From Paracoccus jeotgali (GTDB lineage: Bacteria > Pseudomonadota > Alphaproteobacteria > Rhodobacterales > Rhodobacteraceae): a DNA stretch of 64,000 bases. The notes under the pieces are model-generated. The model worked only from the letters and a program-made list of their open reading frames with translations. It made no database searches and was not told the origin of the DNA. Positions 1-9,488 of the stretch are shown piece after piece. Location: NCBI RefSeq assembly GCF_002865605.1, contig NZ_CP025583.1:538501-602500 (forward strand). Reading direction: 5' to 3'. Each line of letters starts with the position of its first letter. Within the stretch, counting starts at the first letter, position 1. The translations under genes were made by a program, and so were the position numbers.

Positions 1-11
1 TGGAGTGCATC

Positions 12-461
12 ATGAAGATTCTGACCACAATTGGCGCCGGTGCGGCGGTTGCCTTCACCCTCGTCGCCTGCGCCCCGACCGAAGAGACCCCGATCACCCG
101 CGCCGAAGCGGATCTGATGGTCGAGGAAACCGTCGCCCCGGCAGCCCCGGTCGCGGCCTCGGGCGCGGTCGCGCCGGCCAACAGCGTGAACGGCAGCTAT
201 AACCTGCGCGCCAGCGAGTGCGGCCAGCCCGGCAGCGAGGGCGCGCTGAACATCCAGGGCAACAAGTTCGTCTTCCACGAGTCGGAATGCACGGCGATCT
301 CCAGCACCAACAAGGGCGACGCGACCGAGGTCGAGCTGTCCTGCACCGGCGAGAACCAGGGCTTCACCCGCCTCACCAAGCTGCGCCTGTCGCCGGGCGT
401 GCTGCGGCTGGAAGAGAACAATGTCGGCCTGCGCTACTACCGCTGCCCGGCGGCGACCTGA
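12..461 (+). CDS. Hypothetical lipoprotein
   Basis: A 149-residue protein with a lipoprotein signal: a short hydrophobic segment ending in the lipobox LVAC near residue 20, so it is probably lipid-anchored in the envelope. The mature part starts with a low-complexity Ala/Val/Pro stretch, followed by a compact domain with four Cys (after about residue 65) that could form disulfides. A GGAG ribosome site lies 6 bases before the ATG. No family recognised beyond the lipoprotein signal. It converges on selD, with a shared terminator between them. Upstream context is cut off by the window edge. Confidence 0.8.
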   Translation: MKILTTIGAGAAVAFTLVACAPTEETPITRAEADLMVEETVAPAAPVAASGAVAPANSVNGSYNLRASECGQPGSEGALNIQGNKFVFHESECTAISSTNKGDATEVELSCTGENQGFTRLTKLRLSPGVLRLEENNVGLRYYRCPAAT

Positions 462-520
462 TCGCAGCCTGACGGCAGGCCGCGCGGTCCTGCGCGGGCA
501 TCCGACAGCCAGATAAAAAT

Positions 521-549
521 GGGCGGCACCCGTGGGGGGCCGCCCTTTT
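521..549. terminator. Bidirectional rho-independent terminator
   Basis: A 7-bp GC stem (GGCGGGC-type arms at 521-527 and 539-545) is followed by TTTT on the plus strand and flanked by AAAAA at 515-519, which reads as a T-run on the minus strand. It sits between the convergent lipoprotein gene and selD, so it can serve both. Confidence 0.75.
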
Positions 550-566
550 CCGATCGTTTCTGCCGT

Positions 567-1592
567 TCAGACGACCTCGATCCCTGCGCCGGGCAGGGCC
601 TCGCCGATGATCGCCGCCTGCGGATGCAGCTTGCGGACGCGGGCCAGCACCTCGTCGACGGTCTCGGGATCGACCGCCAGCAGCAGCCCGCCCGAGGTCT
701 GGGGGTCGGTCAGGATCGTGCGTTCCGCCTCGGTCACGTCGTCGGGCAGGCTTGTGTGTTCGCCCACCGCATCCCAGTTGCGCCCGCTGGCGCCGGTGCG
801 ATGGCCGCTTTCGGCAAGTTCTGCGGCGCGGGCCAGCAGCGGCAGGGCGTCGCGGCGGATGCGCAGGCGCAGCCCCGCCCCCCGCGCCATTTCCATGCCG
901 TGGCCCAAGACGCCAAAGCCGGTGACATCGGTGATCGCGTGGACATGGGGCAGGGTCGCCAGCTCGACCCCGATGCGGTTCAGCGTCGTGCAGCTTGCCA
1001 CCATCTCGGCCACGTCGCTGGGCGTCGCGGTGCCCTGCTTGATCGCGTTGGAATAGATGCCGACGCCAAGCGGCTTGGTCAGGATCAGCACATCGCCCGG
1101 CTTGGCGCCGGTGTTGCGCCGCACATCCTCGGGCGCGCAGAGACCGATGACGGCGAGGCCATAGATCGGCTCGGGGCTGTCGATGGAATGGCCGCCGGCG
1201 ATGGGGATGCCGGCCTCGGCGCAGATCTCGGCCCCACCGCCCAGGATGTCGCGGATGGTCTGGGCGGGCATCTTGGCGATCGGCATTCCAAGGATCGCCA
1301 GCGCCATGATCGGCCGCCCGCCCATCGCATAGATGTCGGAAATGGCGTTCGTCGCGGCGATCCGCCCGAAATCGCGGGCATCATCGACCATCGGCATGAA
1401 GAAATCCGTGGTCGCGATCACGCAGGTCTTCTCGTCCACCTGCCAGACCGCCGCATCGTCGGATTGCTCATTGCCGACCAGCAATTGCGGGATCGCCTGC
1501 GCAAGCGGTTGATCGGCCAGCAAATCGCGCAGCACCGCCGGTCCCAGTTTGCAGCCGCAACCGCCGCCATGCGCCAGATCCGTCAGTTTCAT
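567..1592 (-). CDS. selD: Selenide, water dikinase SelD
   Basis: Makes selenophosphate from selenide and ATP, the selenium donor for selenocysteine and for 2-selenouridine in tRNA. The 341 residues match the usual length (E. coli 347). The N-terminal GGGCGCK motif gives Cys12 and Lys15, equivalent to catalytic Cys17 and Lys20 of E. coli; the active-site position is Cys, not selenocysteine. Glycine-rich ATP-binding stretches and the C-terminal TDPQTSGGL signature are present. An AAAGGAG ribosome site precedes the ATG. No selA, selB, selU or selenoprotein gene is visible here, so which selenium pathway it serves cannot be told. Confidence 0.95.
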   Translation of the reverse strand: MKLTDLAHGGGCGCKLGPAVLRDLLADQPLAQAIPQLLVGNEQSDDAAVWQVDEKTCVIATTDFFMPMVDDARDFGRIAATNAISDIYAMGGRPIMALAILGMPIAKMPAQTIRDILGGGAEICAEAGIPIAGGHSIDSPEPIYGLAVIGLCAPEDVRRNTGAKPGDVLILTKPLGVGIYSNAIKQGTATPSDVAEMVASCTTLNRIGVELATLPHVHAITDVTGFGVLGHGMEMARGAGLRLRIRRDALPLLARAAELAESGHRTGASGRNWDAVGEHTSLPDDVTEAERTILTDPQTSGGLLLAVDPETVDEVLARVRKLHPQAAIIGEALPGAGIEVV

Positions 1593-1698
1593 GCCCGTCT
1601 CCTTTATTGCCGGGCCATCCTATCGGGCGCGAAACCGCAAGCTCAAGCGCTATCTCGCACTTGCAGCAAAGGCGCGGGCATGGCTAATCTGCCGCGAC

Positions 1699-4242
1699 AT
1701 GATACGCAGCATCGCCCCATCCGACATCGTCGCCATCGCACCCGATTCGGGGATCGACGCCGCTGTCCATGGCTGGCGGGCAAAATGCCTGCAACGTCTG
1801 GTGCGGATGGATCTGCCGGTGCCGCCGTCGCACGCGCTGGCGGCGGGCGCGGTGCGCGCCCTGGCGCAGGGCGCGGTGCTGGATCTGGACGTGCTGCGCG
1901 CGCTGTTTCAGGGCGGGACCGGGCTGCTCAGCGTCCGGCCGTCGGCGGTGAAGCCGGAATGGGGCGGGCCGGGGACGGTGCTGAATGTCGGCATCAACGA
2001 CGCCTGCCATGCCCGGCTGGTCGAGACGCGCGGGCAGAAAGCGGCGGATTCGATCTATCTGGGTTTTGTCCAAGCCTATGCGCAGAACGTGGCGCGGCTG
2101 GATTTCGACAGTTTCGACAGCGGCGGCGAGAATGCGCTGCAACGCGCGCTGGCGCTGTATCGGCAAGAGATGGACGAGGATTTCCCCCAGGATCCGGCGC
2201 GGCAACTGGCCGAGGTGCTGCGGTCGATGGCGCGGGCCTGGGACGCGCCCACCGCGCGCATCCTGCGCAGCGCCAAGGGCGCGCCGCAGGACGCGCCGCT
2301 GGGGCTGGTGATGCAGCAGATGGCGCTGGCCATCGGGCCGGGCGTGACCGGGTCGGGCACGATCCAGACGGTGGACAGCGTGACCGGCCTGCCGGTGATG
2401 ACCGGGCGCTTCAAGGGGCAGATGCAGGGGCCGGCCAAGGGGCAGGGCGCGCAGACCATGTATCTGACCCGCGACACGCGCGGCGACTCGCTGGAAGACC
2501 TCGCGCCCGAACTGTTCGCGGATCTGGTCGGCTACTGCGCCGCCGCCCGCGAAAAGCTGCGCGACGAGATGCAGATCGAGTTCGTGCTGTCCGATGGCAA
2601 GCTGTCGATCCTGGACGCGGTGCGGGTCAACCGCTCGTCCCGGGCGGCGGTGCGGATCGCGGTCGCCCTGGCGCAGGACGGCGTGATCGCCCCGGCCGAG
2701 GCGGTGATGCGGATCGAGCCGCGCGCCCTGTCCGAGCTGATGCACTATCAGACCGACCCGAACGCGCCGCGCGACATCATCGCCCGCGGCATCGACGCCA
2801 GCCCCGGCGCCGCCACCGGGCGCATCGTCTTCAGCGCCGCCGCCGCCCAGGCCTCGGCTGCGCGGGACGAGCCTTGCATCCTCGTCCGCCGCGAGACCCT
2901 GCCCGAGGATATTCGCGGCATGCACGCCTCGGTCGGGGTGCTGACCGAACGCGGCGGCATGACCAGCCACGCCGCGGTGATCGCGCGCGGTCTGGGCCTG
3001 CCCTGCATCGTCGGCGCCACCGGCATCAGCATCGATCCCCGCGCCCGCTTGCTGCATTGCGGCACGCGCAGCTTCCGCGAGGGCGAGGAGATCACCATCG
3101 ACGGCACCTCGGGCGAGGTGCTGGCCGGGGCGCCGGCGCTGCTGGAACCGGCGCTGGACGACAGCTTCAACCAGCTTCTCGACTGGGCGGACGATTTCCG
3201 CGACATGGGCGTGCGCGCCAATGCCGACACCGCCGAGGATGCCCACACCGCGCTGATGTTCAAGGCGCAAGGCATCGGGCTGTGCCGGACCGAGCACATG
3301 TTCTTTGACGAGATCCGCCTGCCGATCATGCGCGAGATGATCTTCGCCGACACGCCCGAGGATCGGCGCATCGCGCTGGCCCGGCTGCTGCCGATCCAGC
3401 GTCAGGACTTTGCCGAGCTGTTCCGGATCATGGCCGGGCTGCCGGTCACCATCCGCCTGTTCGACCCGCCCCTGCACGAATTCCTGCCCCAGCACCGCGA
3501 GGGCATGCGAGAGCTGGCCGAGTCGCTCGACCTGCCGCTGTCCGACGTGACCCGGCGGATCGAGGCGCTGTCCGAGTTCAACCCCATGCTGGGCATGCGC
3601 GGGGTGCGGCTGGGCGTCACCGTGCCGGAAATCTATGACATGCAGGCCCGCGCCATCTTCGAGGCCGCGATTGCCGCCGCCGCCATCGGCGCCCCGGTGG
3701 TGCCCGAGATCATGATCCCGCTGGTCAGCGCCCGGCGCGAGGTCGAGATCGTCAAGACCCGCGTCGATGCCGTGGCCGCCGCGGTCCGTACCGAAACCGG
3801 CACCGACTTTACCTATCGGCTGGGGGTGATGGTCGAAACGCCCCGCGCCTGTCTGCGGGCGGGCGATATCGCGCGGCACACCTCGTTCCTGTCCTATGGC
3901 ACGAACGACCTGACGCAGATGACCTACGGGCTGTCGCGCGACGATGCCGGCCGCTTCATGGGCACCTATGTCCAGCAGGGCGTCTATCCCGAAGACCCGT
4001 TCCACATCCTGGACGAGGAAGGCGTGGGCGAGCTGCTGCTGCTGGGCACCGAACGCGCCCGCCGCGTGCAGCCTGGCATCACCATTTCCGTCTGCGGCGA
4101 ACATGCCGGCAACCCGCAGACCATCGCCTTCTGCCACCGCGCGGGGATGGATTACATCTCTTGCTCGCCCTTCCGGGTGCCGGTGGCGCGGCTTGCTGCA
4201 GCGCAGGAAGCGATTCGCAGCAAGGCACAACCCAAGGGTTGA
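1699..4242 (+). CDS. PPDK-like PEP-binding protein with degenerate ATP-grasp
   Basis: About 847 residues, collinear with pyruvate phosphate dikinase (usually 870-890). The swivelling phosphohistidine domain is intact (GGMTSHAA, His424), as is the C-terminal PEP/pyruvate barrel: TIRLFDPP, GMRGVRLG, MVETPRA, YGTNDLTQ and catalytic Cys799 in CGEHAG. The N-terminal nucleotide domain is not. The GGKGAN lysine loop is replaced by GWRAKC. The RSGA...MPGMMDT loop reads RPSA (80-83) then GGPGT. The QTR motif after the conserved IEF reads LDAVR (305-309). By family knowledge these residues bind ATP, so ordinary PPDK activity is doubtful. The ATG at 1699 is chosen because upstream in-frame starts run into selD; no strong ribosome site is seen. 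It may be a PEP-handling paralogue beside a normal PpdK elsewhere. Confidence 0.8.
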   Translation: MIRSIAPSDIVAIAPDSGIDAAVHGWRAKCLQRLVRMDLPVPPSHALAAGAVRALAQGAVLDLDVLRALFQGGTGLLSVRPSAVKPEWGGPGTVLNVGINDACHARLVETRGQKAADSIYLGFVQAYAQNVARLDFDSFDSGGENALQRALALYRQEMDEDFPQDPARQLAEVLRSMARAWDAPTARILRSAKGAPQDAPLGLVMQQMALAIGPGVTGSGTIQTVDSVTGLPVMTGRFKGQMQGPAKGQGAQTMYLTRDTRGDSLEDLAPELFADLVGYCAAAREKLRDEMQIEFVLSDGKLSILDAVRVNRSSRAAVRIAVALAQDGVIAPAEAVMRIEPRALSELMHYQTDPNAPRDIIARGIDASPGAATGRIVFSAAAAQASAARDEPCILVRRETLPEDIRGMHASVGVLTERGGMTSHAAVIARGLGLPCIVGATGISIDPRARLLHCGTRSFREGEEITIDGTSGEVLAGAPALLEPALDDSFNQLLDWADDFRDMGVRANADTAEDAHTALMFKAQGIGLCRTEHMFFDEIRLPIMREMIFADTPEDRRIALARLLPIQRQDFAELFRIMAGLPVTIRLFDPPLHEFLPQHREGMRELAESLDLPLSDVTRRIEALSEFNPMLGMRGVRLGVTVPEIYDMQARAIFEAAIAAAAIGAPVVPEIMIPLVSARREVEIVKTRVDAVAAAVRTETGTDFTYRLGVMVETPRACLRAGDIARHTSFLSYGTNDLTQMTYGLSRDDAGRFMGTYVQQGVYPEDPFHILDEEGVGELLLLGTERARRVQPGITISVCGEHAGNPQTIAFCHRAGMDYISCSPFRVPVARLAAAQEAIRSKAQPKG

Positions 4243-4255
4243 TTCGCCTTTTTTC
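4222..4255 (+). terminator. Rho-independent terminator of the PPDK-like gene
   Basis: CAACCC-AA-GGGTTG (4228-4241) spans the stop codon and is extended by AAGGC/GCCTT arms, followed by a run of six T. Placed exactly at the gene end. Confidence 0.65.
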
Positions 4256-4362
4256 TGCTGTCGCTCTGCGCGATGCCGCAAGTGCGAAATGGCATAAATC
4301 CGCCAGATCGCTGCCGAGGCTTCGGCGAAAACTCGCCAAAAAGCTGGTTAATCAGGGTTTTC

Positions 4363-4419
4363 GCGGAACCTCACGCCGTCTCGCGTGGCGGCCTGGTGTT
4401 TTGGCTGCGTAGGTTCCGC
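4363..4419 (+). promoter_or_regulatory. Nested inverted repeat in the hydrolase leader
   Basis: Perfect 9-bp arms GCGGAACCT (4363-4371) and AGGTTCCGC (4411-4419) enclose a second stem, CACGC/GCGTG (4372-4387). It lies 58 bases before the cell-wall hydrolase start, with no T-run behind it. It is either a folded 5' leader or a regulator target; the sequence alone does not decide. Confidence 0.4.
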
Positions 4420-4476
4420 TCAGAAACAAGCCGGCCTCTGCTCGGTCGGCGACCCCTGAGACAGGAATACTGCCAT

Positions 4477-4980
4477 ATGCTTACGCTCACCCGTAAACTG
4501 GCCGCCCTCGTTGTGAGTGTGTCGCTGGCGCTGCCCCTTGCCGCCGCAGCCGACCCCGCCAAAGGACCGGAAACCCTGACCAACACCAGCTATGGCGGCG
4601 CGGATTCGCTCGCCTGCCTGACCGAGGCGCTGTATTTCGAGGCCCGCGGCGAGGGTCGCAGCGGCCAGCGCGCCGTGGCCGAGGTCATCCTGAACCGCGT
4701 CGACAGCCGCACCTTCCCGAACTCGGTCTGTGGCGTCGTCCATCAGCGCGGCCAGTTCACCTATAACAAGGGCCGGCGCATGTCGAACGCCGCCGCCGCC
4801 GCCCGCGCCCGCCAGATCGCCGCCGACGCGCTGGCCGGTGCCCCGCGTGAACTGACCAACGGCGCCACCTATTTCCACACCACCGCCGTGCGCCCGTCCT
4901 GGTCCAAGCGCTTTACCCGCACCCAGAAGATTGGCAGCCATGTGTTCTATCGTCAGGGCCGCCGCGTCGCCTCGAAATAA
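4477..4980 (+). CDS. SleB-type cell wall hydrolase
   Basis: A 167-residue exported protein of the Hydrolase_2/SleB family (cortex-lytic and related peptidoglycan hydrolases). A Sec signal of about 25 residues ends at an Ala-rich AAA-ADP site. The catalytic domain shows LTEALYFEARGE with the family's conserved Glu, then AVAEVILNRV, VCGVVHQ, GQFTY and ATYFHT. It probably trims peptidoglycan in the periplasm. The ATG at 4477 is preferred over an upstream in-frame start because the signal peptide begins there. It stands alone, with its own leader upstream and a terminator downstream. Confidence 0.88.
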   Translation: MLTLTRKLAALVVSVSLALPLAAAADPAKGPETLTNTSYGGADSLACLTEALYFEARGEGRSGQRAVAEVILNRVDSRTFPNSVCGVVHQRGQFTYNKGRRMSNAAAAARARQIAADALAGAPRELTNGATYFHTTAVRPSWSKRFTRTQKIGSHVFYRQGRRVASK

Positions 4981-5004
4981 TCTCGCATGACGCGATGAAG
5001 GTCG

Positions 5005-5034
5005 CGCCCCGCCCCTTGCGGCGGGGCGTTTTCT
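5005..5034 (+). terminator. Rho-independent terminator after the hydrolase
   Basis: A perfect 9-bp GC stem (5005-5013 pairs with 5020-5028) with a 6-base loop and a TTTTCTTT tail. It separates the hydrolase from folB. Confidence 0.85.
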
Positions 5035-5049
5035 TTGGGATCTGGGGCC

Positions 5050-5832
5050 ATGGACGAACCTGACCAGATCCATCTGCGCGACTACCTGATCGAGGCCGAG
5101 ATCGGCGCCTTTCAGTCCGAACGCGGCCATCGCCAGCGGCTGCGCTTTAACCTGACCGCCGATATGGCCGACGCCGTGGACGCGGCGGGCGATGATGTGG
5201 ACCGCATCCTGTCCTATGACGTGCTGACCGATGCGGTGGCGACGGCGCTGGCGGATGCGCGGTTCAACCTGCTGGAAACACTGGCCGAAAAGATCGCGGC
5301 CGAGGTGCTGGCCCATCCCGCTGCCGCCTGCGTGCGGGTCAGCGTGGAAAAGCTGGACCGCATCCCCGGCGCGCTTGGCGTGACGCTGCTGCGCCGCCGT
5401 GGCCGCGTCGATCCTGTGCAGGCCGCGCCCGCCCCGGTGGTGCTGTTTCACGGCGCGCCGGTGCCGCCGCCGACCGGCGCGGTGATCGTGGTCCCCGACG
5501 CGCCCGGCCTGCCGTTGCCCTCGGGCGGCAATGCGCGGCGGATCGCGCTGCTGGCGCTGGATCAGGCGGCCTGGGCCTTGGGCGGGCAGTTGGGGCTGCA
5601 TGTGGCCGACAGCCGGACCGAGCTTGACTGGGCGGTGAAAGAGGGCCGCCCGATCCTCTGGGCGCCGTCGCGCATGGCGGCCGATGTGCCGGACCTTGCG
5701 GCCGAGCCGGTCAAACTGGCGCTGTGGCTGGCCGAGCGGATGGCGGCGAGCCGCCTCGATCTGGCGCTGCCAGCGGGGGCGGCAATGCCCGAGCTGACGA
5801 CCGAAATCCCCCTGAACCGGGTCGGCGGATGA
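5050..5832 (+). CDS. folB: Dihydroneopterin aldolase with long C-terminal extension
   Basis: Folate synthesis: converts 7,8-dihydroneopterin to hydroxymethyl-dihydropterin and glycolaldehyde. Residues 1 to about 120 are a FolB domain with IGAFQSERG, the FNLLETLAEK helix carrying the conserved Glu, and VEK with the catalytic Lys before IPGALGV. The protein is 260 residues, twice a normal FolB (about 120). The remaining 140 contain a Pro-rich linker and an uncharacterised alpha/beta-looking domain. The ATG at 5050 is preferred over an in-frame TTG at 5035, which overlaps the terminator tail. It overlaps folP by ATGA, so translation is coupled. Confidence 0.85.
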   Translation: MDEPDQIHLRDYLIEAEIGAFQSERGHRQRLRFNLTADMADAVDAAGDDVDRILSYDVLTDAVATALADARFNLLETLAEKIAAEVLAHPAAACVRVSVEKLDRIPGALGVTLLRRRGRVDPVQAAPAPVVLFHGAPVPPPTGAVIVVPDAPGLPLPSGGNARRIALLALDQAAWALGGQLGLHVADSRTELDWAVKEGRPILWAPSRMAADVPDLAAEPVKLALWLAERMAASRLDLALPAGAAMPELTTEIPLNRVGG

Positions 5833-6818
5833 GCGAATTCTACTGGCGTCCCATTCCGGTCAGCGAGGGCGCGCTGCCTCTCGCCGGTGGCTGGCTGCGC
5901 TTCGATCATATCGAGCGGCTGTCGCGCCACGCCCCACCGCAGATCCTGCCCTCAAGCGCCGCGCCCGCCGATGTTCTGGCGCGGCTGACCGCGCCCCGAC
6001 CGCCGATCATGGGGCTGGCGCTTGACCGGCCGCAGATCATGGGCGTGGTCAATGCGACGCCCGACAGCTTTTCCGATGGCGGGTTGCACGAGCCCTTGCG
6101 TCACGGCACCGCGCTGATCGAACAGGGCGCGGATCTGCTGGATATCGGCGGCGAATCCACCCGCCCCGGCGCCGCTGACATCAGCGAGGCTGACGAGCTG
6201 TCGCGCATCCTGCCCACCATCACGGCGCTGTCTGCGCGCTGCCCGATCTCGGTCGATACGCGCAAGGCGGGCGTGGCCGGGCCGGCGATCCGGGCCGGGG
6301 CCGGGATGGTGAACGACGTCTCTGGCCTCGATTTCGATCCGGCGCTGGCCGGGGTGGTGGCGGGTAGCGGCGTGGCGCTGTGCCTGATGCACGCGCAGGG
6401 CGTGCCCGCGACCATGCAGAACGATCCGCGCTATGATGATGTGCTGCTGGATGTCTATGACGCGCTGCAGGAGCGGCTGGACCGGGCGCTGACGGCGGGC
6501 ATCCCGCGCGCGCGGATCGTGCTGGACCCCGGCATCGGTTTCGGCAAGACGACCGCGCATAACCTCGCCATCCTCGCGCGGATCGGGCTGTTTCACGCGC
6601 TTGGCTGCCCGGTTCTGCTGGGCGTCTCGCGCAAACGCTTCATCGGCGAGATCGGCCAGGCGCCGGACCCGCTCGACCGTGCGCCCGGCACGCTGGCGCT
6701 TACCCTTGCGGCGGTGGCGCAGGGGGTGCAGATGCACCGGGTGCACGACGTGGCAGTGGTGCGGCAGGGCCTGGCCCTGTGGCGCGCCGTGACAGAAAGG
6801 ACAGAGGCAGGATCATGA
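5829..6818 (+). CDS. folP: Dihydropteroate synthase
   Basis: Joins hydroxymethyl-dihydropterin pyrophosphate to p-aminobenzoate in folate synthesis; the target of sulfonamides. 329 residues. Family motifs in order are [55 protein letters not shown] and GVSRKRFIG. An N-terminal extension of about 65 residues precedes the barrel, as in other Rhodobacterales. It starts inside the folB stop (ATGA) and its own stop overlaps the glmM start the same way, so the three genes form one coupled unit. Confidence 0.96.
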   Translation: MSEFYWRPIPVSEGALPLAGGWLRFDHIERLSRHAPPQILPSSAAPADVLARLTAPRPPIMGLALDRPQIMGVVNATPDSFSDGGLHEPLRHGTALIEQGADLLDIGGESTRPGAADISEADELSRILPTITALSARCPISVDTRKAGVAGPAIRAGAGMVNDVSGLDFDPALAGVVAGSGVALCLMHAQGVPATMQNDPRYDDVLLDVYDALQERLDRALTAGIPRARIVLDPGIGFGKTTAHNLAILARIGLFHALGCPVLLGVSRKRFIGEIGQAPDPLDRAPGTLALTLAAVAQGVQMHRVHDVAVVRQGLALWRAVTERTEAGS

Positions 6819-8158
6819 CCCGCAAGCTTTTTGGCACCGATGGGGTGCGTGGACGCGCCAACAGCGATCCCATGACGGCCGAGATGGCGCTGCGTCTGGG
6901 CGCGGCGGCGGGGCGCTATTTCCGCCGCGACGGGCGCAACGGGCATCGCGTGGTCATCGGCAAGGACACAAGGCTGTCGGGCTACATGCTGGAAAACGCG
7001 CTGACCGCCGGGCTGACCAGCACTGGCATGAACGTGCTGCTGCTGGGTCCGGTGCCGACGCCGGCGGTGGGCTATCTGACGCGCTCGATGCGGGCCGATC
7101 TGGGCATCATGATCTCGGCCAGCCACAACCCGGCGGACGATAACGGCATCAAGTTCTTCGGCCCCGACGGCTTCAAGCTGTCCGACGAGGCCGAGACCGA
7201 AATCGAGACCATCGTCGCCGGCCAGATCCGCCCCGCCGATCCCGCCAATATCGGCCGCGCCAAGCGCATCGATGACGGGCGCGGGCGCTATGTCGAATAT
7301 GCCAAGACCACCTTCTCGGCCACCAAGCGGCTGGACGGGCTGAAGGTCGTGGTCGATTGCGCCCATGGCGCCGCCTATCGCGCCGCGCCGGATGTGCTGT
7401 ACGAACTAGGGGCCGAGCTGGTGCTGATCGGTGTCGAGCCGAACGGGCGCAACATCAATGACGGCGTCGGCTCGACCCACCCCGAGGCCTGCGCGCAGGC
7501 GGTGCTGGATCACCGTGCCGATCTGGGCATCTGTCTGGACGGCGACGCCGACCGGCTGATGCTGGTCGATGAAAAGGGCCGCGTGGCCGATGGCGATCAG
7601 CTGATGGCGCTGCTGGCCGGGCGTTGGGCCGATCAGGACCGGCTGCGCGGCGGCGCTCTGGTGGCCACGGTGATGTCCAATCTGGGCCTCGAACGCTTCA
7701 TGCAGGCGCGGGGCCTGCGGCTGGAACGCACCGCCGTCGGCGACCGCTATGTGGTCGAGCGGATGCGCGAGGGCGGCTTCAACCTCGGCGGCGAGCAGTC
7801 CGGGCACATCGTCATGACCGATTACGCCACCACCGGCGACGGGCTGATCGCGGGGCTGCAATTCCTGGCCGCCATGCTGGACACCGGGCGCAGCGCCTCG
7901 GACCTGCTGACCCAGTTCGAGCCGGTGCCGCAAATGCTGAAGAACGTCCGCTTTGCCGCGGGGACCACGCCCCTGTCCGCAGACGGCGTCAAGACCGCCA
8001 TCGCCGAGGGCGAGGCGCGGCTGTCGGGCACCGGCCGGGTGCTGATCCGCAAATCGGGCACCGAGCCGCTGATCCGCGTCATGGCCGAGGCCGAGGACGA
8101 GGCGCTGCTGCGCGATGTGGTCGAAACCATCGTGGCCGCCGTCCAGAAAGGCGCCTGA
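6815..8158 (+). CDS. glmM: Phosphoglucosamine mutase
   Basis: Interconverts glucosamine-6-phosphate and glucosamine-1-phosphate, on the way to UDP-GlcNAc for peptidoglycan and LPS. 447 residues (E. coli 445). It starts [10 protein letters not shown]; the phosphoserine loop is ISASHNP (Ser103), the metal loop DGDADR, the sugar loop GGEQSGH, and the C-terminal phosphate loop [13 protein letters not shown] ribosome site AGGCAGG precedes the ATG, which overlaps the folP stop. It ends 9 bases from the convergent monooxygenase gene without a visible terminator. Confidence 0.97.
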   Translation: MTRKLFGTDGVRGRANSDPMTAEMALRLGAAAGRYFRRDGRNGHRVVIGKDTRLSGYMLENALTAGLTSTGMNVLLLGPVPTPAVGYLTRSMRADLGIMISASHNPADDNGIKFFGPDGFKLSDEAETEIETIVAGQIRPADPANIGRAKRIDDGRGRYVEYAKTTFSATKRLDGLKVVVDCAHGAAYRAAPDVLYELGAELVLIGVEPNGRNINDGVGSTHPEACAQAVLDHRADLGICLDGDADRLMLVDEKGRVADGDQLMALLAGRWADQDRLRGGALVATVMSNLGLERFMQARGLRLERTAVGDRYVVERMREGGFNLGGEQSGHIVMTDYATTGDGLIAGLQFLAAMLDTGRSASDLLTQFEPVPQMLKNVRFAAGTTPLSADGVKTAIAEGEARLSGTGRVLIRKSGTEPLIRVMAEAEDEALLRDVVETIVAAVQKGA

Positions 8159-8167
8159 GCGGCGACC

Positions 8168-9301
8168 CTAGGGGCGGACAGCCAGCGGATCGTGGTCATA
8201 GATCCAGTCGAAGCGCCCCATCAGCAGCCCCGGCGCCAGCCGCGACAGGCCGCGCAGCCCGGCATGACCAAGCAGCCGCGCCGGGCCGGTCAGGTGATAG
8301 TTGCGGGCATTGCCGTTCGCGGCCTCGATCACCCGCGTCACGCGCGGCACCCGCAGCGCCTGATAGCGCGCCAGCGCCCCCGCCTGATCTGGGATTGCGT
8401 CAAGACAGGCGGCCAGCGTCCACGCATCCTCGATCGCCATGACCGCGCCCTGCGCCATGAAGGGCAGGGTCGGATGGGCGGCATCGCCCAGGATGACGCG
8501 CCGCCCGTCCTGCCAGCAGGGCGCGACGCGGTGGCGGAACAGGCCCCAGATGCCGGTCTGCTCGACCCGCGCCAGCCAGCCGGGCACCTTGCCGCCAAAG
8601 CCCGCAAAGGCGGCGCGCAGATGGGCGGGGTCGTCCTGATGCGACCAACCCTCGGCGGTCCAGTCGGGACGCTCGACCACGGCCACGATGTTGCGCAAAC
8701 CCCGTCCCAGCGGATAGCTGACCAGATGCCGACCCGGCCCCATGAACAGCCGGGCATAGGGATCGGGCGTGCCGGGATCGTCGGGGATCAGCGCGCGCCA
8801 AGCGGTCTGGCCGGTGAAAAAGGGCGTCTCCGGCCCGTTCAGCGCGCGGCGCACGCGGCTGTGCAGCCCGTCGGCGCCGATCAGCAGCGGCAGCTCGGGC
8901 AGCTCTGCCACCTCGCGATCCAGCGTGACGGTGACGCCGGCGGCGCGGGCGGCGCGTTCCAGCACCTCGACCAGCCGCGCGCGGTGGATCATCCGGAACG
9001 CAGCCCCCGGCCGATGCGCGGCCAGCGGCATCCGCGCCACCTGCCGCCCGGCGCGGTCATGCAGCACCACGCCGTCCGAGCGCACGGAGACGGCATCCAG
9101 CGCCGGACCAAGGCCAAGCGCCTCGAGCACGCGGCCGGCATTGGGCGAAATCTGCAAGCCCGCGCCCACCTCGCGAAACGCGCCGGCGCGTTCCAGCACC
9201 GTGACCTGCGCGCCGCGCTGCGCGAGCGCCAGCGCCACGGTCAGCCCGGCGATCCCGGCGCCGATGATGGTGATGTCACGCGATTGCAGATGGCCGGTCA
9301 T
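8168..9301 (-). CDS. FAD-dependent aromatic-ring monooxygenase
   Basis: A 377-residue class A flavoprotein monooxygenase of the salicylate/hydroxybenzoate hydroxylase type. Seen: the dinucleotide fold IGAGIAGLTVA at the N-terminus, the ADGLHSRVR segment (DG motif), and GDAAHPTLPFMAQG with a following IEDA (GD motif). The substrate cannot be read from sequence; 6-hydroxynicotinate or salicylate types are closest by memory. The start at 9301 has a GGGGGTG ribosome site; a longer in-frame reading upstream lacks one. No ring-cleavage or transport genes are adjacent. Confidence 0.8.
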   Translation of the reverse strand: MTGHLQSRDITIIGAGIAGLTVALALAQRGAQVTVLERAGAFREVGAGLQISPNAGRVLEALGLGPALDAVSVRSDGVVLHDRAGRQVARMPLAAHRPGAAFRMIHRARLVEVLERAARAAGVTVTLDREVAELPELPLLIGADGLHSRVRRALNGPETPFFTGQTAWRALIPDDPGTPDPYARLFMGPGRHLVSYPLGRGLRNIVAVVERPDWTAEGWSHQDDPAHLRAAFAGFGGKVPGWLARVEQTGIWGLFRHRVAPCWQDGRRVILGDAAHPTLPFMAQGAVMAIEDAWTLAACLDAIPDQAGALARYQALRVPRVTRVIEAANGNARNYHLTGPARLLGHAGLRGLSRLAPGLLMGRFDWIYDHDPLAVRP

Positions 9302-9488
9302 GGCACCCCCGGTCGGAAAACAGGCGACCCGGCCGCGACCATCCGCGGCAGGGCCAGAGTTCGGGATAGAGAGCGGAAGGAGGCGGCGACATGCGGCATC
9401 TGGGCGCGGGGCGTCGGCAGGCACCATCAGAAACCGCAGCAAGAGGTCGGGCGATGGGCGGGGCGATCAGCCCCATGCCCGTCAGCGA

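Noticed and set aside
1684..4281. 865-residue ORF antisense to the PPDK-like gene
   Set aside because: His/Gln/Arg/Gly-rich composition typical of the reverse frame of a high-GC gene; no ribosome site or motifs.
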